Shown: positions 52,768 through 61,182, counted from the first letter of the stretch. The stretch: 64,000 bases of DNA from Actinomycetospora sp. NBRC 106378 (GCF_030269685.1 NZ_BSTT01000002.1:62001-126000); one strand, 5' to 3'. Program-made: numbers and translations. The notes: generated from the sequence alone by a model not told the origin.

Positions 52768-54371
52768 AGCTGGACCGCGTCGCCGTGCTCGGCGGGGGAC
52801 CGGGAGGTCTCTACGCCGCACGGCTGATCAAGCTCGCGCAGCCGGAGTGCGAGGTCGTCGTGCACGAGCAGGGCGTGCCGGACCAGACGTTCGGGTTCGG
52901 GGTCGGGCTCGCCGCGCGGACGCAGCGCAAGCTCGCCGAGGCCGACCCCGCCTCGCTCGACGACATCCTCGACTCCGCGTGGTCGCACGACATGCGGATG
53001 CGCGTCGGCGAGCGTTCGGCGGGGATGAGTGTGAACTCGCTGGTCGCCGTCGGGCGCGCCGACTTGTTGCGGGTGCTGCAGCGGCACGCCGAGAACGCTG
53101 GGGTGAAGCTGGAGTTCGGGGTCCGGCGCACCGCCGACGATCTGGACGCGGACCTGGTGATCGCGGCGGACGGGGTCGGGAGTGCGACCCGGTCGAGCGG
53201 GGACTTCGGGGAGGACGTCGAGGTCGGGAGCGGGTGGTACCTGTGGGCCGGCGTCGACACGGCGCTGCCCCACGCGCTGTTCGCCCCGGAACGGACCGAG
53301 CACGGGGTGTTCGTGACGCACGCCTACCCCTACGCGGCCGACCGGAGCACGTTCCTGGTCGAGACGGACCCGGCGACGTTGGAGGCGGCCGGGTTCGACC
53401 GAGAGGTGCCGGCGGACTCCTCCGACGAGGAGGCGCTGGACTACCTGTCCGACGTCTTCGCCGACCACCTCGACGGGCATCGGCTGATCGGCAACCGCAC
53501 CCGCTGGCTGCAGTTCCGGACGGTGCGGTGCTCGACCTGGCACCACGGGCGCACCGTGCTCCTCGGGGACGCGGCGCACACCGCGCACTATTCGGTGGGG
53601 TCGGGGACGAAGCTGGCGATGGAGGACGCGATCGCGCTGGTCACCGCTCTCGTCGAGGCCGACGATCTCGAGACCGCTCTGAGCGACTACGAGGCCGCCC
53701 GACGCCCCGCCGTGGAGCGGATCCAGGACATCGCCGAGCGCTCCCGCCGCTGGTGGGAGACGTTCCCGGAGCGCCTGGAGCTGCCGGTCGAGCAGCTGCT
53801 CGTCGCGTACATGAGCCGCGCCGGGAACGTGCCGCTCGACCGCTTCGCCACGGGCACACCCGACGTCGTGAACGCCGCCCTGCAGCAGTGGGCGGGGGAG
53901 TCGCCTCCGGAGGGTCAGCCGTGGCCCACCGCTGACACTGGACGTCAGGAGCGGGACACGGTCGGGTCGCTGGCCGAGTGGGTGCTGAGCCGGTCGCTGC
54001 GGCCGTCGACGCCCGGGCAGGACCCGGAGGTCGACGACCCGACGGTCGGCCCGCGGGGCTTCGACGCCCGGGTCATCGCCGATGATCCGAGTGCGCTCGA
54101 CGCCACGGTGCTCGACCTCGGCTCCGACGCCCGCCCGTCGGGCTCGGAGGACGTCGTGGAGGACGCGGTCCGGCGCGGTGCGGCCATCATGGACACGGTC
54201 TGGCTCACGGGCGCCGACGACCGGCCGAGCGTGCTCACCCGCCTCGAGGTCGCGGAGCGGCTGCGACGGCGGACGCCTGCGCTCGTCGTCGTCGCCGGGC
54301 CGGAGGCGTTCCGCGAGGACTTCGCCGACGGCCTCGCGGCGGACCGGACGCACCTGGTGGCGCTGCGATGA
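52764..54371 (+). CDS. FAD-dependent aryl-CoA monooxygenase-like protein
   Basis: 535 residues from GTG at 52764. The N-terminal FAD-binding motif GGGPGGLYAARL is at 10-21, the DG motif LVIAADGVGSATR near 130, and the second FAD motif VLLGDAAHTAHYSVGSGT near 270. This pattern, with TFGFGVGL after the first strand, is that of salicylyl-CoA 5-hydroxylase and anthraniloyl-CoA monooxygenase. Those proteins often carry a C-terminal OYE-like barrel; here only a ~110-residue tail remains, ending in a strand-helix pattern (TPALVVVAGPEAF) like the last barrel units, perhaps a reduced remnant. It overlaps the ligase gene by 4 bp, supporting a CoA-thioester substrate. Confidence 0.84.
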   Translation: MKLDRVAVLGGGPGGLYAARLIKLAQPECEVVVHEQGVPDQTFGFGVGLAARTQRKLAEADPASLDDILDSAWSHDMRMRVGERSAGMSVNSLVAVGRADLLRVLQRHAENAGVKLEFGVRRTADDLDADLVIAADGVGSATRSSGDFGEDVEVGSGWYLWAGVDTALPHALFAPERTEHGVFVTHAYPYAADRSTFLVETDPATLEAAGFDREVPADSSDEEALDYLSDVFADHLDGHRLIGNRTRWLQFRTVRCSTWHHGRTVLLGDAAHTAHYSVGSGTKLAMEDAIALVTALVEADDLETALSDYEAARRPAVERIQDIAERSRRWWETFPERLELPVEQLLVAYMSRAGNVPLDRFATGTPDVVNAALQQWAGESPPEGQPWPTADTGRQERDTVGSLAEWVLSRSLRPSTPGQDPEVDDPTVGPRGFDARVIADDPSALDATVLDLGSDARPSGSEDVVEDAVRRGAAIMDTVWLTGADDRPSVLTRLEVAERLRRRTPALVVVAGPEAFREDFADGLAADRTHLVALR

Positions 54372-55939
54372 GCCTCCTCGGCACGAAGACGATCGCCGAC
54401 GAGTTCCATGCTGTCGCCCTGGAGCACCCCGACCGCGACGCCGTCGTCGCCGCGCAGGGTCGCCGGACCTACGCCGAGCTCGACGGCGAGACCGACCGCA
54501 TCGCCGTCGGCCTCGCCGAGCTCGGGCTGCGGCCGGGCGACCCGGTGATCGTGCAGGTCACGAACCGGCTCGAGACCGTGATCGCCTGGTACGCGATGCT
54601 CAAGGCCGGGCTCGTGCCGGTGGCGACCCTCGCCGCCCACCGCGGCCACGAGATCGCTCACATCAGCCGCGCGGTCGGGGCGCGGGCGCACCTCGTCGAG
54701 GCCGGGACGCGCGGCATCGACCTGGTGGAGTTCGCTCACGAGCAGGGTCGGGACCACCCGTCGATGCACCACGTGCTGGTCCTCGACGAGCTCGTCGGTG
54801 CCAAGACTGCCACCGACATCGACCCCGACGAGGCCCGCAAGCGCGTCGAGGAGATCCAGCGCTCGATCGACCCGGCCGGGATCGCGGTCTTCCAGCTCTC
54901 CGGTGGCACCACCGGCGTCCCGAAGCTGATCCCGCGCCACCACGCCGAGTACTGGTACAACGCCCGCGCCTACGCCGACGTCCTCGGCTGGACCGCCGAC
55001 GACCGCGTCGGCCACCTCATCCCCGTCATCCACAACGCCGGGGTGGTCTGCGGCGTGCACGCCCCGCACAGCGTCGGCGCCTGCCTGGTCCTCACCGACC
55101 ACGACCTCGACACCGCCATGCCCCTCCTCGTCGCCGAGCGCACCACCTCGGTGCTCTTCGGTCACGTCCACTACCGCGCGCCTGCGCACCCGCTCTACGA
55201 CTCGCTGGCCCAGACCCTGCGCGTCGTCGTGCTGTCCGGGGCCAAGGTCTCCGAGGAGCTCTTCCTGACGACGGGTCGCGGCGGGGCCTGGGTGGGTCAG
55301 CTCTTCGGTATGGCCGAGGGCATGTTCCTGGTGACACCGCTGGGCACCTCCGCGGAGCTGCGCCGCGACACGGTCGGCGTGCCGATCTCGCCGGCAGACG
55401 AGGTGCGCCTCTTCGAGCCGGGCACCGAGACGGAGGTGCCCGACGGCGAGGTGGGCGAGCTCTGCTGCCGGGGTCCGTACACGTTGCGCGCCTACTACGG
55501 CGTCGACCGGCCCGAGGCGTTCACCTCCGACGGCTTCTACCGCACCGGCGACCTGGCCGCGGTCCGGCTTCTCGACGGCCACCGCGCGATCTCGATCGAG
55601 GGCCGCATCAAGGACCTCATCAACCGCGGCGGCGAGAAGATCAACGCCGAGGAGGTCGAGCTGCTGCTCCTCGCGCACCCGCACGTGGTGGAGGCGGCGC
55701 TCGTCGCGATGCCCGACCCCCGCCTGGGCGAGCGCGGCTGCGCGTTCCTCACGACGGACGGGACCGACGTGACGCTGGAGGACCTCCGCGATCACCTGCA
55801 CCGGCTCGACGTCGCGAAGTTCAAGTGGCCCGAACGCGTGGAGCTGGTCGCGGCGTTGCCGCGCACGAAGGTCGGGAAGCTCGACAAGAAGGCCATGACG
55901 GCCGACATCACCGCACGCCTGTCGGGAGAGAACGCGTGA
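54368..55939 (+). CDS. aryl-CoA/AMP ligase (adenylate-forming enzyme)
   Basis: 523 residues. The adenylation P-loop is QLSGGTTGVPKLIPR (near 178-192), followed by LFGMAEGMFLVT near 315, YRTGDLAAVRLL near 390 and the hinge/catalytic region GRIKDLINRGGEKINAEEVE near 410-430. C-terminal AALPRTKVGKLDKK supplies the catalytic Lys. SGGTTGVPKLIPR is closest to the 2,3-dihydroxybenzoate/salicylate AMP-ligase group, so an aromatic acid is likely. No carrier-protein gene is nearby and the preceding gene resembles aryl-CoA monooxygenases, which favours CoA-thioester formation. Confidence 0.87.
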   Translation: MSLLGTKTIADEFHAVALEHPDRDAVVAAQGRRTYAELDGETDRIAVGLAELGLRPGDPVIVQVTNRLETVIAWYAMLKAGLVPVATLAAHRGHEIAHISRAVGARAHLVEAGTRGIDLVEFAHEQGRDHPSMHHVLVLDELVGAKTATDIDPDEARKRVEEIQRSIDPAGIAVFQLSGGTTGVPKLIPRHHAEYWYNARAYADVLGWTADDRVGHLIPVIHNAGVVCGVHAPHSVGACLVLTDHDLDTAMPLLVAERTTSVLFGHVHYRAPAHPLYDSLAQTLRVVVLSGAKVSEELFLTTGRGGAWVGQLFGMAEGMFLVTPLGTSAELRRDTVGVPISPADEVRLFEPGTETEVPDGEVGELCCRGPYTLRAYYGVDRPEAFTSDGFYRTGDLAAVRLLDGHRAISIEGRIKDLINRGGEKINAEEVELLLLAHPHVVEAALVAMPDPRLGERGCAFLTTDGTDVTLEDLRDHLHRLDVAKFKWPERVELVAALPRTKVGKLDKKAMTADITARLSGENA

Positions 55940-56694
55940 GCCACCACCGGATCGGGATGATCGTCCCGAGCTCGAACGTCACGGTCGAGACCGAGATCCC
56001 GGCGCTCCTCGCCCGGCACCCCACCGAGACGTTCTCCTTCCACGGCAGCCGCATGCGCATGCACAAGGTGACGCCCGAGGAGCTCGTCGCTATGAACGCG
56101 CAGCGCGGCCGGTGCGTCGACGAGCTGGCCGACGCCGGCGTCGACGCCCTGCTGTACGCGTGCCTCGTCGCCGTCATGGCGCAGGGGCCGGGGGAGCACC
56201 GTCGGGTCGAGTCCGACGTCGCGGAACAGCTCGCGGAGCGCGGGCTGTCGGCGGGGCTGGTGTCGTCGGCGGGAGCGCTGGTCGACGCGCTGGCAGCGCA
56301 GTCGTGGGGCCGGGTCGCCCTGGTGATGCCGTACATGCGGCCGTTGGCGGAGCAGGTCGTCGCGTACCTCGAGGCCGAGGGGATCGAGATCGTCGACTGG
56401 GCCGCGCTCGAGGTCGGCGACAACACCGAGGTCGGCTGCATCCCGGGCTCACGGGTCGTCGACGCTGCTCGGGGGCTCGATCTGTCCCGCGCCGATGCGC
56501 TGGTCATCTCATGCTGCGTGCAGATGCCCTCGCTGCCGCTGGTGCCCGTCGTCGAGCAGGAGCTCGGCCTGCCCGTGCTCTCCGCCGCGACGGCGGGTGC
56601 GTTCTGCCTCCTGCGCTCGCTCGGGCTGCCGCCGGAACTTCCCGACGCCGGGTCGCTGCTGGCTGCTCGGTCCGAGGTCGCTCGAGCGGGGTGA
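55936..56694 (+). CDS. maleate cis-trans isomerase / Asp-Glu racemase superfamily enzyme
   Basis: 252 residues from GTG at 55936, overlapping the ligase stop by 4 bp. The opening IGMIVPSSNVTVETEIPALL is typical of maleate isomerase and arylmalonate decarboxylase relatives. The two active-site cysteines are expected in YACLVAVMAQG (near 76) and SCCVQMPSLPLV (near 196); both are present, which favours isomerase or racemase over single-Cys decarboxylases. Maleate isomerases act at the end of pyridine and aromatic degradation to give fumarate. It is the last gene of the coupled operon starting at 48358. Confidence 0.84.
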   Translation: MSHHRIGMIVPSSNVTVETEIPALLARHPTETFSFHGSRMRMHKVTPEELVAMNAQRGRCVDELADAGVDALLYACLVAVMAQGPGEHRRVESDVAEQLAERGLSAGLVSSAGALVDALAAQSWGRVALVMPYMRPLAEQVVAYLEAEGIEIVDWAALEVGDNTEVGCIPGSRVVDAARGLDLSRADALVISCCVQMPSLPLVPVVEQELGLPVLSAATAGAFCLLRSLGLPPELPDAGSLLAARSEVARAG

Positions 56695-56805
56695 CCTCGC
56701 TCCGCGGACCGTGCCGCAGAACTGGTGCCGTCGGCATCGGTTCTGCGGCGTCGGATCGGCGCAGAAAGATGGAACCGATCGCGTGCGGCGTCAGTCAGTG
56801 CCCAT

Positions 56806-57519
56806 GTGAAGACCGAACGCGAACCCGTCCCGAAGCTGCTGGAACTCCTCGAGGAGCCCGATCCCTCGCTGTACCGGCGGCTGCTCCGGGACGCAGGGAC
56901 ATCAGGCCGCTGTCCGGTCCTGCTGAACGACGGGACGCTCGACCGCTGCGATCAGGAGGCGATCGACGAGGACCCGGAGCTCGTCGACGCGAATCCGTAC
57001 ACCGTGCTCGCGGACTGGTGGAGGGGGCCGTGCCTGCCCGACTGCCCGTGTGACGAGCCCCTGCTCGCAACGCTGCCCGCGCCGGTCGGCTCCGGGCGGG
57101 ATCTGTCCCGGCACCACGCGACGGTCGCCTCCGCGACGGGCTTCGCGCGAGCGGCGCAGGGCATTGCGCGCATGGGCGTGGTCGAGGCGGCGCGACCGGC
57201 CGACATCCCGCTGGCGCTGCGGTGGTCCGGCATGTGCAACTACCAGGACCGCGATCTGCCGCGGGCGACCGCCGTCCTCCGGAGCTGGGAGGACCGCTTC
57301 GGGGCCGTGGTGGCGTTCGTCGGGCCGGACACGCTGCTGCTCTCGGTCGCCCGGCCACCGCGCAGCCGCGAGGAGTGCACGTCGGTCGCCGCGGAGCACT
57401 TCGCGTTCTGTCCCGACCAGGTCGACCCGCAGGTCGAGCTCCGGACCACTCCGATCCCGCTCTCGGAGTACGCGGAGTCCATCCGCGGCGAGACCCTGTG
57501 GCGGTTCTGGTGGGACTGA
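56806..57519 (+). CDS. DUF4253 domain protein
   Basis: 237 residues from GTG at 56806; the same frame is open upstream to 56725, but that part is low-complexity Arg/Ser. The C-terminal half has the DUF4253 pattern: FGAVVAFVGPDTLLLSVARP followed by AAEHFAFCPDQVD and a Trp-rich end (ETLWRFWWD). Cysteine-rich spacing PCLPDCPCD lies near residue 75. DUF4253 proteins are often encoded next to polymorphic toxins and are suspected immunity or binding proteins. Its last 10 bp overlap the start of the next (secreted) gene, indicating an operon. Confidence 0.78.
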   Translation: MKTEREPVPKLLELLEEPDPSLYRRLLRDAGTSGRCPVLLNDGTLDRCDQEAIDEDPELVDANPYTVLADWWRGPCLPDCPCDEPLLATLPAPVGSGRDLSRHHATVASATGFARAAQGIARMGVVEAARPADIPLALRWSGMCNYQDRDLPRATAVLRSWEDRFGAVVAFVGPDTLLLSVARPPRSREECTSVAAEHFAFCPDQVDPQVELRTTPIPLSEYAESIRGETLWRFWWD

Positions 57520-58022
57520 CATCGCGCGTCCTGCGAGTAGCCGCCGCCGTCTGTGCGGCCGTCGTTCTGATGCTCGGCGCGCCCGGCGTCGCGTTCGCGC
57601 AAGCGGCGGGCCCGTGGGGAGCGTGTGGACGAGGAACCGACGAGCAGAAGACGGTGCAGACCTTCCCGGCCCCCGGCGGCGAGTTGGCACTCCTGTGCGG
57701 GGGACCGCGCTTCAGCCCGACGCCGACATGGGGCTACCGACATCTCCCCTGGAGGCACAAGTCGGACTTCGAGGGGGCCGCGGGTGGGACTTATCAGAAC
57801 TGGCGCGACGTCGCCGATCTCGCCATGCGCACCATCGCCGCGGATCCGGACGCGACGTAGCCTGCGCGCGGGGACCAGACCTGCCGATCGCGGGTGCTGT
57901 TCCTGAAGGATCTACGGACGAACCAGGTGGTTCGGCAGGTCATCTTCACCATGTACTCCCAGAACGGAGTGAACAGGATCAACACGGTCTTCCCGAGCAA
58001 TCGCCAGTGCGGGCCGTTGTGA
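57510..58022 (+). pseudogene. small secreted protein gene interrupted by in-frame TAG
   Basis: GTG at 57510 overlaps the DUF4253 end. A signal peptide (RVLRVAAAVCAAVVLMLGAP, then GVAFAQA as cleavage region) precedes a mature domain with GYRHLPWRHKSDFEG and YQNWRDVADLAMRTI. TAG at 57858-57860 interrupts the frame. The same frame continues 53 codons (TCRSRVLFLKDLRTNQVVRQ; INTVFPSNRQCGPL) to TGA at 58020-58022, exactly overlapping the GTG of the next gene by 4 bp. That coupling shows the longer frame is the ancestral gene. Without read-through the product lacks its last third. RH..RH and Trp-rich spacing resemble secreted nuclease-type toxins, but I do not assign a family. Confidence 0.6.
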
Positions 58023-58429
58023 GCCGAAGCGGCGATCTCCTCGACGAGCTGGTGACCGCTCTCCGGCAAGAGGGCCTCGACGCCCGGTCGGCCGAGGGAG
58101 CGGACCGGTTCGTCGTCGGCACGACGCATCGCGGGGACCTCGCCGTGCCGGCCTCGGTGCGCATCCCGGTGGTCGACGGGCAGGAGTATCTGCGGGAACT
58201 GAAGGAAGGGTGGGACGGGGACGACCCCGAGGAGTACGCCTTCGGCATGCTGGTGATGCTCCTCGTCGAAGCGTTGAGCACGGTCCACGACGGCGAGAAC
58301 AACCTGGTGACCGAAGTCGAGCTGCGGCGCGGTCTGGAGGGGCGGCTCGGGCTGCACGAGACCCGGCTCGAGAGTGGTGCGCCGTTCCTCCCGCCCGGGG
58401 GCCCCTACGGCTGGAGCGCGGAGCGCTAG
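58019..58429 (+). CDS. possible immunity protein for the adjacent secreted protein
   Basis: 136 residues from GTG at 58019. Acidic, soluble, no signal peptide: SGDLLDELVTALRQEGLDAR, VRIPVVDGQEYLRELKEGWD, EYAFGMLVMLLVEALSTVHD. It overlaps the secreted-protein frame by 4 bp. A small acidic cytoplasmic protein translated directly after a secreted toxin-like protein is the usual layout of an immunity gene; family not recognised, so the role is inference from position and composition. Confidence 0.6.
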   Translation: MSRSGDLLDELVTALRQEGLDARSAEGADRFVVGTTHRGDLAVPASVRIPVVDGQEYLRELKEGWDGDDPEEYAFGMLVMLLVEALSTVHDGENNLVTEVELRRGLEGRLGLHETRLESGAPFLPPGGPYGWSAER

Positions 58430-58442
58430 GTCGCCGAGGCGG

Positions 58443-58477
58443 GTGTGTGGTGCGCAAGATCCCTGTGCACCACACAC
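58443..58477. promoter_or_regulatory. 11-bp perfect inverted repeat upstream of amidohydrolase
   Basis: GTGTGTGGTGC at 58443-58453 and its exact reverse complement at 58467-58477, separated by 13 bases. It lies 30 bp before the amidohydrolase ATG. There is no T-tract after it, so an operator for a dimeric regulator (or a hairpin controlling translation) is likelier than a terminator. Confidence 0.6.
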
Positions 58478-58507
58478 GGCACTCGATGACCTAGCGGGAG
58501 GACCACG

Positions 58508-59446
58508 ATGAGCACCGGACGGATCGACGTCCACCAGCACCTCATCCCGGCGCGCTACCGGAGCGCGCTGGAGGAGCGGGGGCTGACGGCGGGCGGGTGG
58601 CCGACTCCGGACTGGGACCCGGACGCGGCGCTCGCGATGATGGACCGCCGCGGGATCGCGACGGGCATCTTGTCGATCAGCGCGCCGGGCGTGCACTTCG
58701 GGGACGATGCCCAGGCGCGGGAGCTGGCGCGGGCGGTCAACGAGGAGCACGCCGAGCTGGTCCGCAGCAACCACGACCGATTCGGGCAGTTCGCCGTGCT
58801 CACGCTGCCCGACGTCGAGGGTGCTGTCGCGGAGGCCGTCCACGCCCTGGACGTGCTGGGCGCCGACGGGGTGGTGCTGCTGTCCAACGCCGGCGGGGTC
58901 TACCTGGGCGACGCCTCGCTGGACCCGTTGTGGCAGGCGCTCGATGAGCGGTCCGCCGTCGTGTTCGTGCACCCGACCGCCCCGCCCGGCCTCCCGATGC
59001 TGCCGGGACTGCCGAGCCCGCTGCTCGACTTCCCGTTCGACACCACACGCGCGGCCCTGCAGATGGCGACCCGACAGGTCCTCGCCCGGCACCCGCGGGT
59101 GCGCGTGATCCTGTCGCACGCGGGCGGGTTCGTGCCGTTCGTCGCCAGCCGGCTGGCGGGGGCCGCGCGGTTCACCGAGGGGGTCACGGAGGAGGACATC
59201 GTCGAGGAGCTGCGGAGCTTCTACGTCGACACCGCGCTCTCGGCGACGCCCACCGCGCTGCCGTCGATCACCGCGTTCTTCCCGCCCGGCCACGTCCTCT
59301 ATGGCAGCGACTTCCCGTTCGCGCCCGAGTCCTGGGGGACCACGTTCGACCACGTGCTCGACGAGGCGGTCGCGGCTGGCGACCCGGTGCTGGCCGGGGT
59401 CGACCGGTCCTCGGCGGAGGTGGTGTTCCCGCGGCTGGCTGCCTGA
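58508..59446 (+). CDS. amidohydrolase family 2 (ACMSD-like) decarboxylase/hydrolase
   Basis: 312 residues; GGGAGG precedes the ATG. The N-terminal metal motif DVHQHLIP at 7-14 and VFVHPTAPPG near 157, ILSHAGGFVPF near 200 and LYGSDFPFAP near 262 are the metal-ligand and catalytic positions of the ACMSD/2-pyrone-dicarboxylate/gamma-resorcylate decarboxylase group. Zn-dependent decarboxylation or hydrolysis of an aromatic-ring-derived acid is expected. It may serve the same pathway as the operon ending at 56694, although three unrelated genes intervene. Its 3' end overlaps the convergent M50 gene by 148 bp. Confidence 0.87.
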   Translation: MSTGRIDVHQHLIPARYRSALEERGLTAGGWPTPDWDPDAALAMMDRRGIATGILSISAPGVHFGDDAQARELARAVNEEHAELVRSNHDRFGQFAVLTLPDVEGAVAEAVHALDVLGADGVVLLSNAGGVYLGDASLDPLWQALDERSAVVFVHPTAPPGLPMLPGLPSPLLDFPFDTTRAALQMATRQVLARHPRVRVILSHAGGFVPFVASRLAGAARFTEGVTEEDIVEELRSFYVDTALSATPTALPSITAFFPPGHVLYGSDFPFAPESWGTTFDHVLDEAVAAGDPVLAGVDRSSAEVVFPRLAA

Positions 59447-61182
59447 TCCGCGACGTCGGGTCCGGTCGCCCGGGCCTCGCGTCGGCGCCGCCACCGGTGC
59501 GCGAGGGACCGGGCCCTCGGGTACCAGACGGGGAAGAAGACCAGCGCGAGAACGATCGCGATGAGCACCGTCAGGAAGGGTTGCGGGATCTCCTCGCGGG
59601 CGAACGCGCCGACCCGGCTGTTCCACGTGAGCGCGGACAGCCCGAGCATCGCCCAGAGGCAGACCATGGACAGCGCGCCGAAGACCGCGAGTCCGAGCTG
59701 CTTGGCGCCCGGGCGCCGGCGAGCCTTCACGTCGGACCACAGCTCGTGGGTGAAGTAGTCCTTGGCCTCCTCCTTGAGCCGCGGCGTGCGCAGGGCGTCG
59801 GCGAGCGCCTGGTAGCCGTCGAGCGGCACGAGGGGGATGAGGTTGTAGAGCGTGTTGAAGTACAGGCCGAAGGCCAGCGTGTAGGCGACGCCGCCGACGC
59901 GGGGGTCGGGGGAGAAGGCCGCGACCAGGCCGGCGGCGCCCGCGATCCCCGTCGTCGCCAGCGGCCCGCAGACCGCCACGACGATGCGCGAGTAGGAGGT
60001 GCCGAACCACATGTCGGAGGTGTCGACGAAGGCGAACGGCATCCCCATCATCAGGAGGAAGCCGCCGCGGTTGACCCGGCGTCCGTAGGACTTCACGGCG
60101 AAGGCGTGCGCGAGTTCGTGCAGCGTCGTCGCCAGGACGTATCCCGCGACGACGACGGCGCCGCCGATCCAGCCCGCGCCCCCGACGTCGAACAGAGCGC
60201 GGTGCTCGCCGGCCTTCCAGAACCCCCAGAGCCCGCCGAGGGTCAGGGCCCAGACCACGAACACGGCGAACGGGGTGAACATCCGCCACGCGAACGCGTG
60301 GTAGGCGCGCTCGAGCAGGGGGTCCAGGCCGCGGATCGAGACCTCGACGCGGATCAGGTTCTTGATCACCGCCTGCGTGAAGCGCCGCCAGGGCGTGAGC
60401 TCGGGCGCGGTGTCGGAGAGGCCGCGGACGAGCCCGGCGTCGGCGAACGTCCGGACGGAGCCCTCGATGCGCGGCAGGGCGAGTTCGCCGTAGTGGTCGA
60501 GGTAGGCGAAGAGCAGGTCGCGGATGCTGGTCTCGCCGTCGAGCCGGTCCCAGACGAAGACGTCCTTCTCGTCGAGCGAGAGGTAGGCGTTGGTCCGGGT
60601 GTTGCGCAGGATCCACACCTGTTCGCCCTGGTGGTCGGGCATCCGCTTGAGCGCCCACCCCGAGCGGCGGCGGGGTGTGGCGTTCAGCGGCTCGGTGGCC
60701 GTCGTCGCCTCGTCGTCGGCCGCCTGCTTCGTCCCGAGCATCGTGTGCTCGGTGCCGCGCAGCTGGGTCCGGGCGCCGATGTGCGTGGCGCGGGGCTGGG
60801 CGAACGTCAGCGGGACGTCGCCGACGTGGACCACGGCCTCGTCCGAGAGCACCGCGGAGTCCGATCGGAGCTCCATCTCCGCACGCCCGCGGTGGGTCAC
60901 GGCCGAGCCGTTGAACGAGCCGAGGTCCTCGTACCGGAAGCCGTTCGCCTCGCGCACGATCCTCGCGTGGTGGCGGGAGACGCTGCCGTCGTCGAGAACG
61001 ATGTCGTTGTAGGGTTCGCGGCCGATCGTGGTGACCGGCTTTGTCAGCGACGCGGTGGTGTCGCCCCAGCGCAGTTCCGGGGCGTCGAACTGCGCGACCT
61101 TCGCGCCCTTGCGGGCGGTCCCGCAGCGCAGGCAGTACGGGAAGTCGCGTCGGGTCCGGATGTGGCACGCCTGGCACAGCAT
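59299..61182 (-). CDS. zinc-ribbon/FHA/PqqD-like/M50 membrane metalloprotease
   Basis: 627 residues with GAGGAGG upstream. In order: a four-Cys zinc ribbon (C3, C6, C17, C20); an FHA domain (about 40-135) with TTIGREPYND and SVSRHHARI then SFNGS; a PqqD-like wing (VFVWDRLDGETSIRDLL, about 225-265); and a membrane region with the M50 site HELAH (about 355) plus a second motif NLIPLVPLDGYQAL near 450. Several transmembrane helices surround these. The product is a site-2-type metallopeptidase gated by phospho-Thr binding, found near peptide-modification or secretion genes. The last 48 residues are low-complexity and overlap the amidohydrolase antisense. Confidence 0.83.
   Translation of the reverse strand: MLCQACHIRTRRDFPYCLRCGTARKGAKVAQFDAPELRWGDTTASLTKPVTTIGREPYNDIVLDDGSVSRHHARIVREANGFRYEDLGSFNGSAVTHRGRAEMELRSDSAVLSDEAVVHVGDVPLTFAQPRATHIGARTQLRGTEHTMLGTKQAADDEATTATEPLNATPRRRSGWALKRMPDHQGEQVWILRNTRTNAYLSLDEKDVFVWDRLDGETSIRDLLFAYLDHYGELALPRIEGSVRTFADAGLVRGLSDTAPELTPWRRFTQAVIKNLIRVEVSIRGLDPLLERAYHAFAWRMFTPFAVFVVWALTLGGLWGFWKAGEHRALFDVGGAGWIGGAVVVAGYVLATTLHELAHAFAVKSYGRRVNRGGFLLMMGMPFAFVDTSDMWFGTSYSRIVVAVCGPLATTGIAGAAGLVAAFSPDPRVGGVAYTLAFGLYFNTLYNLIPLVPLDGYQALADALRTPRLKEEAKDYFTHELWSDVKARRRPGAKQLGLAVFGALSMVCLWAMLGLSALTWNSRVGAFAREEIPQPFLTVLIAIVLALVFFPVWYPRARSLAHRWRRRREARATGPDVADQAASRGNTTSAEDRSTPASTGSPAATASSSTWSNVVPQDSGANGKSLP

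Noticed and set aside
48685-52821. 1378-codon minus-strand open frame opposite the HyuA/HyuB genes
   Set aside because: Antisense shadow typical of high-GC coding DNA: Arg/Gly/Val/Asp-rich, no domain, and fully opposite two clearly recognisable enzymes.
52575-54353. 592-codon minus-strand open frame opposite the flavoprotein
   Set aside because: Antisense shadow; the plus strand encodes a protein with clear FAD-binding motifs and operon overlaps.
57794-61177. 1127-codon minus-strand open frame overlapping the M50 protease and amidohydrolase
   Set aside because: Different frame from the protease with recognised zinc-ribbon/FHA/HELAH motifs; composition is Arg/Pro/Gly-rich shadow sequence.
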